DNA of 64,000 nt from Macrostomum hystrix (lineage: Eukaryota > Platyhelminthes > Macrostomidae): the NCBI GenBank assembly GCA_950097015.1, contig CATNEN010000037.1, forward strand, positions 1,426,001 through 1,490,000. The letters run 5' to 3'. Positions 31,833 to 42,359 of the stretch are shown here, piece by piece (position 1 is the first letter of the stretch; the number at the start of each line of letters is the position of its first letter). The notes under the pieces are model-generated. The model worked only from the letters and a program-made list of their open reading frames with translations. It searched no databases and had not been told where the DNA came from. Position numbers and translations under genes: made by a program.

Positions 31833-34111
31833 GATGAGGAAGCAGGCGCCAATGATTGTGGCCTTGACATTGAAGTGCAGATCCATTGGGAACGTGATAC
31901 CGAAATTGTCAGCATCCGTAAAGTACTCCTGCATCAGATTGGACCATTGGCGCGAGACCCGGCCCACCTCTTCACCATCGTGAGTTCGAACCTAGAATTG
32001 GTTTTAAGTAAGAAAGCGTTTGTCAGAAATGGAAAGGCTTTAAACCCCCAGTAGTTTTATTTTCGCATCAGCGTGTTGATGAGAGGCAAAATTGTTTTGT
32101 ATTTATAAACAGCCAAAAATTGTGCGCCAAGTTCATTTTCTCGCTATTGCCCGCCTATGCACAATTGCTCCATTGTCTTTTCAGTGACTCAAGGCGAAAC
32201 AGAGCAGAAAATGATGTGAGTCGCAGCGGGTTAGCTCTTCGCCTTTACCATCGGCGAGCCAGGTGCTGCAGAGTAAAATATTATTATAGGAAAACTGGAA
32301 AGCTCAGGTTTCGAATTGGTCAGAACCGAAACTGCACGGTGCCAGACAAGAAACCACTTGAGCTTTCTAACAACTAAAAATACTGTTTAAAGATAGCTGA
32401 TGGGGCTGAGTGGCAGAGCGGTCTAACCCGTTTTTGGCTCTCGCACCAAGGTCCCTAAGCTCGATTCCGCATCGAGACCACATTCCTTTTGGGGCTCAGC
32501 CGCGGAGAGAAGGCTTGGGGTCTTGTCGCCCTTGAGGGCCAACCTCCAAGGTGCAGTGCTCTAACGGCGACAATTCCCCAAGCCTACTCTCTGCGACTGC
32601 GCCCCAAATAAATCTCACAGCGCGGGGGACCTTGTTGCGAGGGGCAAACGCATTTAGAGAGCCAGAAATAATTATCGAGAGCTCTTATCATTTTAGTAGC
32701 GGAAGCTAAAATCCCACACATTTGCCTTCTGAGTGATTTGCGCCCCGGACAAAGCTGGTGGGACTTTTTGAGGTCGTTGGCCCAAAGACGCGCTCTCTGA
32801 CTCCTCCCCCTTTCTGGCCACTGCATGGCTGGCTGGAGCAGTTACGAGCGTATTTGTTGTTGTTGTTGTAAAATCCCAGGTAGAAAATAAGAAAAATCCC
32901 TGGTCGCCCAACTCCAGAGGTCCTCACCGAGAATGGAATGTCATCGCCCGGGCAGTAGCAATGGCAATAGTTGGGCCCGTCAATGCTGAGAACCTTGTCT
33001 CCGGCTGAGTCCAATATCTCGTAGGTGGCCTCGCAGCGGCGGTGAATTTGTCTCACCTGTCCGACCAGCTGGCCAGGCGGGGCCTCAACCGTGACCAGAT
33101 CTTTGCAGCAGTTCATGCAGGACAGGCCCTGGTGGAGGCACATACAGCGGTACGGCCGGGTCACATGGATCACCTCCTCGCCGCTGCTGTCCGTGATGTA
33201 CAGCTCGAAAGCTCGCGATGGACCGCAGCAGTTGCGGGCCAGACTGCTCGACTCTGAGAAGCGGACAGAGGGGAAGCTGACCAGTCACAGTTCACCACCG
33301 AGTGACTGGAATCCCAAAAATATGTTGTTTTCAATAAGAACATAGCTTAAGGGAAGTCTGAGAGATTTTAGACTAATTCTCGGAGATCCCGAAAGAGTTC
33401 TCAGAGAGGGTAAGACTGGTCCTCAGAGGTCCCTTGGATGGGGGAGGGGAAGACTGGTCCTCAGAGTTCCCTGGAATGGGAGAGGGGAAGACTGGTCCTC
33501 AGAGTTCCCTGGAATGGGAGAGGGGAAGACTGGTCCTCAGAGTTCCCTGGAATGGGAGAGGGGAAGACTGGTCCTCAGAGTTCCCTGGAATGGGAGAGGG
33601 GAAGACTGGTCCTCAGAGTTCCCTGGAATGGGAGAGGGGAAGACTGGTCCTCAGAGTTCCCTGGAATGGGAGAGGGGAAGACTGGTCCTCAGAGGTCGCT
33701 ATGACAAAGGTTCCCACATGGGAAATTACACAGTTACTGTGCCACTTACTCTCATTTGCAAAGTAGATTGGCTGCCCCATTGTGTTTAGCACGACGTACT
33801 GATTCGGTAGGTCAAGCCCAATGAGAACTGAATGATAAAATGTTAAACGTATGAATCGTGTATCTAGTATATTAGTGCGAAATGCGATTTTCTAAAGGCG
33901 CTTAGCACTGCACAGTTGCTACCTACTTTCCATGACCTCCTTCTGCTGCTTGATGAGTAGCTGGTCAACCTGCATGAGGTAGCGCAAGCCAGGTGGATAG
34001 CCGCCCGGAGACTCCGGCAGGGGCATCCATTCGTCCTTTGACTGCCCTGGCTGCTGCTGCTGCTGATAGTAAGCAGACTTTCGTCTACTTGCCGGTTCAT
34101 TGCTTCTACCG

Positions 34112-34168
<57 letters not shown>

Positions 34169-34242
34169 GGTTGCTGCTGTTGCGGTTGCTGCTGCTGCAA
34201 TTGTTGCTGTTGCTGCTGCTGCGGCGGCTGCTGCTCATACAT
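31833..34242 (-). CDS. Phospholipid scramblase family protein (PLSCR), poly-Q N terminus
   Basis: Exons 33927-34242, 33750-33827, 32928-33253 and 31833-31991; phases are consistent and give 293 codons before a terminal exon I cannot place. Exon 1: ATG 34242, a Gln-rich tract coded by CAG repeats, then GLRYLMQVDQLLIKQQKEVM, the family start of the scramblase fold. Then NQYVVLNTMGQPIYFANE, ARNCCGPSRAFEL, a Cys cluster (CMCLHQGLSCMNCC; palmitoylation-type), and in exon 4 the Ca2+-binding DADNFGITFPMDL followed by the hydrophobic IIGACFLI, the single C-terminal span. Families end about 10-20 residues after this, often with DFxFFE. After the donor ATC|GTGAGT a TATAG acceptor near 31740 could give a short tail. 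Introns carry a 38-bp array and an inverted SINE pair. Confidence 0.9.
32398..32560 (+). mobile_element. SINE family 1 head, plus strand, in a PLSCR intron
   Basis: Well-preserved tRNA-like head: GGGGCTGAGTGGCAGAGCGG (A box) and AGCTCGATTCCGC (B box), resembling class II (Leu/Ser) tRNA, then CAGCCGCGGAGAGAAGGC and TTGAGGGCCAACCTCCAAGG. The body stops after the first third. Confidence 0.85.
32574..32662 (-). mobile_element. SINE family 1 head, minus strand, tail-to-tail with the previous copy
   Basis: CCCCAAGCCTACTCTCTGCG and GCGAGGGGCAAACGCATTTA are the reverse complement of the family head. With 32398-32560 it forms an inverted repeat able to fold in the PLSCR pre-mRNA. Confidence 0.78.
33405..33700. 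repeat. 38-bp minisatellite in a PLSCR intron
   Basis: About seven near-identical copies of GGGAAGACTGGTCCTCAGAG + TTCCCTGGAATGGGAGAG. Low divergence suggests recent expansion. Confidence 0.95.
34050..34235 (-). repeat. CAG/CTG trinucleotide tract coding poly-Gln in PLSCR exon 1
   Basis: A run of CTG triplets on plus with a few TTG/CGG interruptions; in the gene frame it codes Gln with a few Pro and Leu. Length instability is likely. Confidence 0.9.
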
Positions 34243-34949
34243 TCCAAGACGAATAAGAAAAGTCTGTGTTCAGCTCCAACAGCCGAGGCTAGCTGTAGCT
34301 TAGCTGGGAGCTAGTTCAGGAATGAGACAAAGAGTGTTTTAAGGTGCGTTTTCTCTGCCTAAGAGAGGAAGTGAGTAAGAGAAGTGGCAAAACATTTAAG
34401 AGAGAAAAGTGAGTACCATCTCTAGAGGGACTGTCCCTAAAGTCATTGGCTGACAATTCGGAATAGGGTTAGACAGGCAGGCAGATATGGGCGCAGAATT
34501 TCTGAGAGCACGAGGCTCAACAATACGAGGCTCGTACGCGTGAGCTCATGGCATTGTGCAAGAAAATTTCTATAACAGCGCAGTTCGTAAACAAGCTAGC
34601 AAGAAACCTGCAGTGTAAAGTGTTCCTCGCGAAGTACCCAACGTACTGCAGATGTACATGTCCAGTCTCAAAACTGTGCTCAGGCGTGGGTGAGAGAGAA
34701 CTGAAGATTTAATTAATTGTGTTCCGTATTTGTCAGTTTGTTAAAATTTTAAGCTTAACTTTGCTTTGTAAAGTAAAAAATGTGATATTTAATGAGCAAA
34801 AGTTTATGGAAAAATATGATGTAGCTATTATAGATGAATCGTTGTGGTGTACTTATTTCATGTTTAAATGAGCGGTCATAAAATAGAATGAGCAACTGCG
34901 GGTTTGATGACGGTGTCAAAGAGCCTTTTGAACGGACATAAAGAAAAGA

Positions 34950-35011
34950 CATAAACTCGTACGAGTTTATGTACGAGTTTATGTACTGATCTACGAGTAC
35001 TCGTAGATCAG
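34950..35011. repeat. Two adjacent perfect palindromes
   Basis: 34950-34971 is a perfect 22-bp palindrome (arm CATAAACTCGT) and 34986-35011 a perfect 26-bp palindrome (arm CTGATCTACGAGT). They lie between the divergent PLSCR and H2B-like genes. Confidence 0.9.
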
Positions 35012-35342
35012 TTCAAGCTATTAAAAAATAGCCTATAGCTGGCTGTTAGCCTATAGCTAGCCTATAGCCAAAAAAATGCACGCTTAGTTTCGTTCTTTTC
35101 ACGCGCAGAATGTACATACTAAAGCCACACTCCTATCCCCTCTCTTACAGCCACCCCACTCCATGCGTCCGTTCTTTCTCTGCTTTTTCAATCATTCGTT
35201 CAATTTTAGCGCGTTCTAATTGGCTGGCAATTTTTGTTAACTTGCCAAGTAAAATAACATTCAATTACTTTTAATTACGAATAAATTTGCGAAATAATCT
35301 ATTGCTAATCGAGAAATCATCTAGCCTCATTCTTATTTTAAA

Positions 35343-35732
35343 ATGCGAAAGCTCCGTTCGAGATCGTGTCGGCTACATCAAGTCAAACGTACTGTCAGTG
35401 TAACCAGCTTTGCTAATGAAATCTTTTTCATTCTGCAAACACTGGCGACGGACAGCCAGCCGAAGCGAATCTCTTGTCAGGCTATGCAGGTGCTGGATGA
35501 TTTGCTGAGCGGCACCTTTGATCTACTGGCACAGTCGGCTGGCGCTTGGACCCGCCTGTCTGGCCGGCGAACCTTAACCGACGCTGATCTGGCGGTAGCC
35601 GTCGCCCACCTGCTTCCAGGTGGTCACGCGGCCCGGGCTCACCTGGCCGGCCGGAGAGCTCTGGAGCGAATTTCAGCTCCGGTGGGAATTAAATGCCAAG
35701 CTTATCACATTTCCAAGTCATCAAGGTTATAG
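35343..35732 (+). CDS. Highly divergent histone H2B-like variant (129 aa)
   Basis: A single-exon frame of histone size. The order of blocks fits the H2B fold: SFANEIFFILQTL (helix 1), ISCQAMQVLDDLLSGTFDLL (helix 2, like SSKAMSIMNSFVNDIFERI), a loop plus RRTLTDADLAVAVAHLLPG (like RSTITSREIQTAVRLLLPG), and HAARAHLAGRRALERI (C-terminal helix, like LAKHAVSEGTKAVTKY). The short N tail is Arg-rich (MRKLRSRSCRLHQVKR) but lacks the Lys/Ala/Pro tail of canonical H2B. The acidic-patch and alpha-C Lys positions are changed, and the C terminus adds about 18 unrelated residues. No histone stem-loop is seen; an AATAAA at about 35909 suggests a polyadenylated, replication-independent mRNA. Testis or germline expression would be typical but is inference. 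Confidence 0.75.
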   Translation: MRKLRSRSCRLHQVKRTVSVTSFANEIFFILQTLATDSQPKRISCQAMQVLDDLLSGTFDLLAQSAGAWTRLSGRRTLTDADLAVAVAHLLPGGHAARAHLAGRRALERISAPVGIKCQAYHISKSSRL

Positions 35733-36565
35733 GGGTTATTTGTATTTTTGGTACAGTGTAAGTTTCAAATGTAATTGAAACTCTACTTAATCATCCTGCT
35801 TACAAAAGTTTCAAGGGAAACTTTCCAATTTGACTATCTTTTACTATTTCTGTAAAAATATTCCTAATATACTACTTTGACTGTATTTCTGATCTGACGT
35901 TGGACAGAATAAATCGTTATTTCCAGTTTCGTATGCCCGAATAGACTTCAAATGAGTGTATTTACTTTTCTAATTGGAATAACCACTCAAACGGACTAAT
36001 ACAGCCAGAATCTAATATTAGGTAATTATGAAAGTTATGAATTTTCATAGTCATAATTATTTTCATAAATATGAATTTATAGCTAGCTTGCAAAGAAAAA
36101 TCATTCAGAAAACCAAGGATGATATACAATAACCTTGACTCCTGGAAAACGCACATTTTGAACAGTTGAATGTATATAGAAAACAGTAGCCTAAAGGAAC
36201 CAGGAAATATGAAATATTGGTTCATAAATCCTTGACAATGGCATTACAAAATATTATATTGTCAATTATCTATTTATAGAATCAATATAGAGTCGCCATA
36301 GATGTTTATGCAAATCAGTGTTAGTTATCCTTGTCACCATGAGAGTCTTTGACAAGAATTGCTAAATATCTCGACGATGCTGAAGTCATACGGTTTTGAA
36401 ATAGGGCGGAAATTTTTTATCTTTCGGTTTGTGAGCTATCGTGAAGTAGGCAGTGGTCAGTCTACTGTAAACCTTTCACATTTTGTCCTACTAACTTATC
36501 CTGTTCTGTGACAAAGTACGCCTAGTATCAGGTGTAGATAACGCGATAGTAATCATCGTTTCAGA
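35733..36565. other. 3' region of the H2B-like gene and intergenic DNA
   Basis: AT-rich; AATAAA near 35909. No other gene seen. Confidence 0.4.
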
Positions 36566-36745
36566 GAGGTTGTGGGCACTGATGCATCATTTGGCCACAG
36601 GTGGACCCGCAGTCAGCGAGGATGCAATTCTGCCCATTCCGCTGACTCCTGAGCACACACGCTTATGTCAGCGCCACAAATGAATGTGGCCCGCAATGGA
36701 TTCAAGATCAGGGACCTTGGTGTGATGGTCAAACGCGTAAATAAC
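36566..36745 (-). mobile_element. SINE family 1 copy with internal deletion, reverse orientation
   Basis: CTGCCCATTCCGCTGACTCC, GAGCACACACGC, then a jump to AATGAATGTGGCCCGC and the head. The middle of the family is missing. Confidence 0.75.
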
Positions 36746-36965
36746 TGAAGACCTTAAGTTACAAGAGACATTCGCAACGGTTTTCTTTATCCAAGTGAAT
36801 TAGCAAACTGCTTAACTGCATCAATTCAGTCAGTCATTCTGATCCATTTCCTCCAATATTGATTTTATATTGATTTAAGTGTTCAGTAGTCACCGTCGCA
36901 CAAGTGTGCCTACAGCAGCAGCTCGTTTCAAAAGCACAGAGCGCGCCAAAGAAAGGCATAAATAG

Positions 36966-39900
36966 TTAAAAGACCATCTCGTGCGGCTTCTGGCCATTCT
37001 TCAGACTGAACAGGCTGCGCATGTAGTCAATCAGCAGGCTGTGGTCTGGCTCCGCCTTGATGGCGGACATCACCTGTGAGTCCACGGACTTCTGGTCCTC
37101 CTTGCGCTCCTCGATCAGCTGATAGTTGGCCTGCGGCTTGGCGAACGGGTCTGCTGCGGCTCGCTTCACGTTCCTCTCCTTGACCCTGCGGGTGATATTG
37201 CGCACACTTTCCCTTGGGCATTGATGTCTAGACCAGTTTCAATATTCATAACTCATTCACAATCTTCATTTCTCATTCAAAACCTTCATGGCTCATTCGC
37301 AACCTTCATGGCTCATTCACAATCTTCATTTCTCATTCAAAACCTTCATGGCTCATTCGCAACCTTCATGGCTCATTCACAATCTTCATTTCTCATTCAA
37401 AACCTTCATGGCTCATTCGCAACTTTCATGGCTCATTAACAATCTACATGGCTCATTCGCAACCTTCATGGCTCATTCACAACCTTCATGGCTCATTCAC
37501 AGCCTTCATGGCTCATTCACAGCCTTCATGGCTCATTCACAACCTTCATGGCTCATTCACAGCCTTCATGGCTCATTCACAGCCTTCATGGCTCATTCAC
37601 AACCTTCATGGCTCATTCACAGCGTTCATGGCTCATTCACAGCGTTCATGGCTCATTCATTATCTTCATGGCTCATTCACAATCTTCATGGCGCATTCAC
37701 AACCTTCATGGCTCATTCACAGCCTTCATGGCTCATTCATTATCTTCATTGCTCATTCACAATCTTCATGGCGCATTCACAACCTTCATGGCTCATTCAC
37801 AGCCTTCATGGCTCATTCATTATCTTCATTGCTCATTCATTATCTTTATTGCTCATTCATTATCTTCATGGCTCATTCATCATCTTCATGGCTCATTCAC
37901 AATCTTCATGGCTCATTCACAATCTTCATGGCGCATTCACAATCTTCATGGCGCATTCACAACCTTCATGGCGCATTCACAACCTTCATGGCTCATTCAC
38001 AGCCTTCATGGCTCATTCATTATCTTCATTGCTCATTCATTATCTTTATTGCTCATTCATTATCTTCATGGCTCATTAATTATCTTCATGGCTCATTCAA
38101 AACCTTCATGGCTCATTCGCAACTTTCATGGCTCATTAACAATCTACATGGCTCATTCGCAACCTTCATGGCTCATTCACAATCTTCATGGCGCATTCAC
38201 AATCTTCATGGCGCATTCACAATCTTCATGGCTCATTCACAACCTTCATGGCTCATTCACAGCGTTCATGCCTCATTCATTATCTTCATTGCTCATTCAT
38301 TATCTTCATGGCTCATTCATTATCTTCATGGCTCATTCACAATCTTCATGGCTCATTCACAATCTTCATGGCGCATTCACAATCTTCATGGCTCATTCAC
38401 AATCTTCATGGCGCATTCACAACCTTCATGGCTCATTCACAACCTTCATGGCTCATTCACAGCCTTCATGGCTCATTCACAGCCTTCATGGCTCATTCAT
38501 TATCTTCATTGCTCATTCATTATCTTCATTGCTCATTCATTATCTTCATGGCTCATTCATTATCTCCATGGCTCATTCATTATCTTCATGGCTCATTCGC
38601 AACCTTCATGGCTCATTCACAATCTTCATTTCTCATTCAAAACCTTCATGGCTCATTCGCAGCCTTCATGGCTCATTCACAGCCTTCATGGCTCATTCAT
38701 TATCTTCATGGCTCATTCGCAACCTTCATGGCTCATTCACAATCTTCATTTCTCATTCAAAACCTTCATGGCTCATTCGCAACTTTCATGGCTCATTAAC
38801 AATCTACATGGCTCATTCGCAACCTTCATGGCTCATTCACAATCTTCATGGCGCATTCACAATCTTCATGGCGCATTCACAATCTTCATGGCTCATTCAC
38901 AACCTTCATGGCTCATTCACAGCGTTCATGGCTCATTCACAGCGTTCATGGCTCATTCACAGCCTTCATGGCTCATTCACAACCTTCATGGCTCATTCAC
39001 AGCGTTCATGGCTCATTCACAGCGTTCATGGCTCATTCACAGCCTTCATGGCTCATTCACAGCCTTCATGGCTCATTCGCAACTTTCATGGCTCATTAAC
39101 AATCTACATGGCTCATTCGCAACCTTCATGGCTCATTCACAATCTTCATGGCGCATTCGCAACCTTCATGGCTCATTCACAATCTTCATGGCGCATTCAC
39201 AATCTTCATGGCTCATTCACAACCTTCATGGCTCATTCACAGCGTTCATGGCTCATTCACAGCCTTCATGGCTCATTCACAACCTTCATGGCTCATTCAC
39301 AGCGTTCATGGCTCATTCACAGCCTTCATGGCTCATTCACAGCCTTCATGGCTCATTCATTATCTTCATTGCTCATTCAAATAGGGATTGGTCACCTCCT
39401 GAAGTAGGCATCGTTGACTCTCTCGGGCAGGCTGACTCCGCTGACATTGATCCGCGTCCTCGTGGCAATGACGTAGCTCTGCGTAACCCGACGCAGCGGG
39501 CAGCCGTTGAGCTTCAGCGGCCCGGTGACAAGCAGCAGACCGCTAGCAAGCTGGCGCAGGAACACCACCCGCTTGCCGCGGTGGCGCCCAGCCAGCAGGA
39601 TGAGCACGGTGCCCGGAGTGATGGAGGCCCGCAGGCGGCGCCGATGATCCTTGAAGCACTTCGTTGGACGAAGCAGCGTCCGACGCTGCGGGACACTGGT
39701 TGGCAGGCTCCTGGGCGAACGGTGACTCGGCACCAGCCGCTTTCCACCGTTCTTATCACCGCCGACGGCCTTCTCGGTCAGCTTCACCTTGGAGGCATCG
39801 GCGGCCCCGGCCGAGGAAGACTTGCCGCTGCCTTTGTTCAGCTTCTTCTTGATCCTATAGATGGCCTTGCGCTGGAACATCCTGGCACGGCTGAACTTCA

Positions 39901-39994
39901 TCAGCACCGTGCCGCTGAGGGCCTCGTTGCGACTGCGTCCGCTTTTTGCAGACTTTGTCTTCTTCTTCCCTGCACCGCCGCCTCCCGCTGCTTG
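36966..39994 (-). CDS. RPL6: Ribosomal protein L6 (eL6), two exons seen, start codon not encoded in place
   Basis: Large-subunit ribosomal protein. Exons 39396-39994 and 36966-37227 join through AG|GTGACC and GTCTAG|ACATC in phase. Signature blocks: [22 protein letters not shown]-like [58 protein letters not shown] and, in the last exon, QKSVDSQ ... [13 protein letters not shown]. The first exon opens directly at an acceptor TTTATTTCAG and has no ATG before conserved sequence; an SL or distant exon ending in ATG would give [16 protein letters not shown]. That yields 287 aa, close to the family (about 290). The intron 37228-39395 is 2.2 kb, nearly all 20-bp repeats, very long for a ribosomal protein gene. 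Confidence 0.92.
37240..39380. repeat. 20-bp minisatellite (~107 copies) filling the RPL6 intron
   Basis: Unit AACCTTCATGGCTCATTCAC with variants (AATCTTCATT, AGCGTTCATG, GCGCATTCAC, TATCTTCATG). Higher-order structure is visible: a block containing AACAATCTACATGGC recurs at about 37441, 38141, 38801 and 39101, and 38101-38270 matches 38761-38930 at an exact 660-bp offset. Long open frames across it are artefacts of the period. Confidence 0.96.
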
Positions 39995-40099
39995 CTGAAA
40001 TAAATATCATTGAGGAAATTGATGCCCCTGGAGTCACATCGTATTTTACGTTTGTTCCCATAGAGTTTTATTCTCAGATATGTCTTTCCGGTGTTTTGT

Positions 40100-40445
40100 T
40101 TCCGCAGTGAGACCACATTAAATTGGGGCGCAGCCGCGGAGAGAAGGCTTGGGGGCTTGTTGTGCAATTTAGGCCATTGAGGGCCAACCTCCAAGGCACA
40201 ATAAAGGTGTACACTGCCTGACGTTGAGAAAGTCAGGGCAGATGTACACACCTGTGTGAGCGTGTGCCTGCGAACATTATCTGTGTGCGTGTGTGCTCAG
40301 GATTCAGCGAAATGGGCAGAATTGCCTCCTCGCTGGCTGCGGGTCTAGTGTCACCAAATGATGTGCTATTGCCCGCAGCCCTCCTGCAATTATTAATATT
40401 AATATTATTGTTATTATTTTTATTTTTATTATTTACTCCCTGATT
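40100..40445 (+). mobile_element. SINE family 1 copy, nearly complete body
   Basis: CGCAGCCGCGGAGAGAAGGC, GAGGGCCAACCTCCAAGGCA, ACTGCCTGACGTTGAGAAAG, CAGCGAAATGGGCAGAATTG, GGCTGCGGGTCTAGTGTCAC, GCAGCCCTCCTGCAATTATT, then an ATT-rich tail. Best-preserved 3' half of the family here. It lies between RPL6 and the EF-hand gene. Confidence 0.87.
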
Positions 40446-40488
40446 TATCCCCACAGACTCTCATTCCTAGATTTATTCCCAATGAGTT

Positions 40489-41477
40489 TTATTTAAATCG
40501 CAAATTTTCCTTGCAGAATCGTCTGCCCATATTCGCCCTACAAAGACTTCTTCCCCAAACCTTTGACTTGATTCGGCTCACCTGTGCCTGGTACTCCTTG
40601 TGCTTCTCCACCACCTCTTGTTTTGGCACCAGTCCGAGGGTGTTGCAGAACTCGTCATAAGTTATTGTGCCACTCTGGTCTTCGTCGAATAGATTCAACC
40701 ACTTCTTCACAAAGGTGTCCTTGTAGTTCATCTTCTTACAGTAGCTGTTTGCGATTTCAAATCATTGGGTCATTTTTTAATTATAGGCGAATAATTGGTC
40801 CTGCTTACACTGAAAATAGACACGTGTTACTCACGCCTCCAGCTCTTCAACCGAGATCTCTCCGGAATGGTCGGTGTCTATGGCCTGGAAGGCCTTGTGA
40901 AAGTCCATGCCCGGCTCCTTGGATGTCGGAGAGATGAGCGAAGTCAATCGAAATGAAAGATTAATAATATTATTACGTATTTTAATTATCAGTTAAGCGA
41001 TTGGTAACGATAGTCTACTGGTAATCTATGGAGACCTCAAGGTCAAGTTAGTGGTGAGTAAGGGCCTGAATGTCAGGTTGGGTAATTGAGTCAGGCCATG
41101 AAATAATTGGGATAAAAGAATGAGGTCCTGGACGTCAGGTAGGATACTGAATGAAGCCATGAAGGTCAGGTGTGTTTATTATTGAAGCCCTTAAGGTCAG
41201 GTGGGTCGTGAATGAGGCCCTTGAGGGTATTTGAATACCCATTTGAATATGGTAGTATTTAAGGTCAGCTATAGGTGGGTAGTGCATGAGGCCCTGAAGG
41301 TCAGGTCGGATAGTAGTGATTGAAGCCCTCAAGGTCAGGTGGTGTGGCGAGTCAGGCCATGAAGGTCAGGTGGGGTAGTGAATGACGCCCTGAGGGGCTT
41401 GTTAGGTGTTTGAATCACACAAAATCAGTAACAGCGAATATTGTGTTAATCCTTAACACTGAATCAGAACTTACCAT
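40489..41477 (-). CDS. TAL-like EF-hand calcium-binding protein (three exons plus a doubtful 3' exon)
   Basis: Two canonical EF-hands: DTDHSGEISVEE and DEDQSGTITYDE, separated by a helix with YCKKMNYKDTFVKKWLNLF, then FCNTLGLVP, a phrase typical of flatworm tegumental-allergen-like (TAL) proteins. Exon 1 is 5' UTR ending exactly in ATG at 41475-41477, directly followed by GTAAGT; exon 2 is 40835-40917 and exon 3 40582-40744, all in phase, giving 83 codons up to YQAQ. A weak acceptor then gives a 21-nt exon 40489-40509 (six residues, stop), overlapping an AATAAA. The dynein-light-chain-like C-terminal domain of many TALs is not found. Alternatively exon 3 could splice in phase to RPL6. Intron 1 carries a ~35-bp repeat. 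Ca2+ binding is likely; the role is not known. Confidence 0.75.
41028..41405. repeat. Imperfect ~31-36-bp repeat in intron 1 of the EF-hand gene
   Basis: About ten diverged copies around GAAGGTCAGGTGGGGTAGTG and AATGAGGCCCT. Confidence 0.85.
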
Positions 41478-41729
41478 ATTGTATCCAAAACTTTCCCAGC
41501 GATTATTAGCTGCTGTCTGCTTCCAACTGACTTGCTACAGCTCCTCTGTTGCTCTCCAAGGCAAGCCTTTCGGTCCAGATCCGAAGCCTTTATTCGTCGG
41601 CGCAGAGGAGTAAATTTTAAGCCGGCCCTAAAAGATGCTTTAGTTTTCTTTCTCGAGATTTCTTTGAAAAAGAAACGAATTCGGGTCTTGTGCTGGGCAG
41701 CCAACCTCAAACACGCTGTACGAACCATT

Positions 41730-42355
41730 TTTTATTGCGCATCTCTCCTCTCTCTCATTCTCTTTATTTCTCTACAAAACCGGTGGTTGGGGTGGCTCCA
41801 TTGTTGCTGGCCAGATTTAGCGAGCACCTCACAACTATCCATACACAGCATGCACAGCACAGCAGCCATCGTGAGTTGAGCAGTTTTTTTGCGCATTCGA
41901 GTTCGGGCCTGCCCAGTTCCTGTGTGAGCGGCCAGCACCCACCCCACCCCCCCTGAGCCTTTGTCTCGAGTTGACTCAGCTGCATAATACCATTTTTCGA
42001 TTCATGTTCGCGTGCAGTTTACACTTAATGAGAGACAGAAAGATGAAGATTACGAAGTCTCAAAAATAGATAGGACAGAAGCTGATGCACTACTTGAATA
42101 AATATACAGACAACTTGCCGTTTTAAGCGATTTACACAGAGCAGTGGTACTTGTCCTTGTCACCAGTGTCTTCGACAAGAATCGCTGGATATCTAGACCT
42201 TCATCTTGCTAAAGTAAGTTTTATAGAAACTAAAAGGTTTGTTTTATTTACGAGTACATGTATTTCTTTAAATCACAACTCACCAGGTAAAACAGACAGA
42301 CACAATTGCTTCAGCGAAACAGTATTGTGAATTTATTCTGCTTTTTTCTACATTC
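41730..42355. other. Intergenic DNA 5' of the EF-hand gene
   Basis: A pyrimidine-rich tract (TCTCTCCTCTCTCTC) near 41742 and no ORF I can support. Confidence 0.4.
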
Positions 42356-42359
42356 AAAG

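Noticed and set aside
32398-32475. Functional Leu/Ser tRNA gene
   Set aside because: Arms are degraded and the sequence continues into a repeated SINE body.
34000-34260. Poly-Ala, poly-Cys or poly-Leu proteins in other frames of the CAG tract
   Set aside because: Only the minus poly-Gln frame continues into a recognised protein (scramblase).
37448-40003. 851-codon open frame on plus with HSQPSWLIH-type repeats
   Set aside because: It reads the 20-bp RPL6 intron array in all three frames in turn and then runs antisense through the RPL6 exon. The period and lack of stops come from the repeat unit.
40584-40937. 117-codon plus frame opposite the EF-hand exons
   Set aside because: Antisense shadow; both EF-hands and splice sites are on minus.
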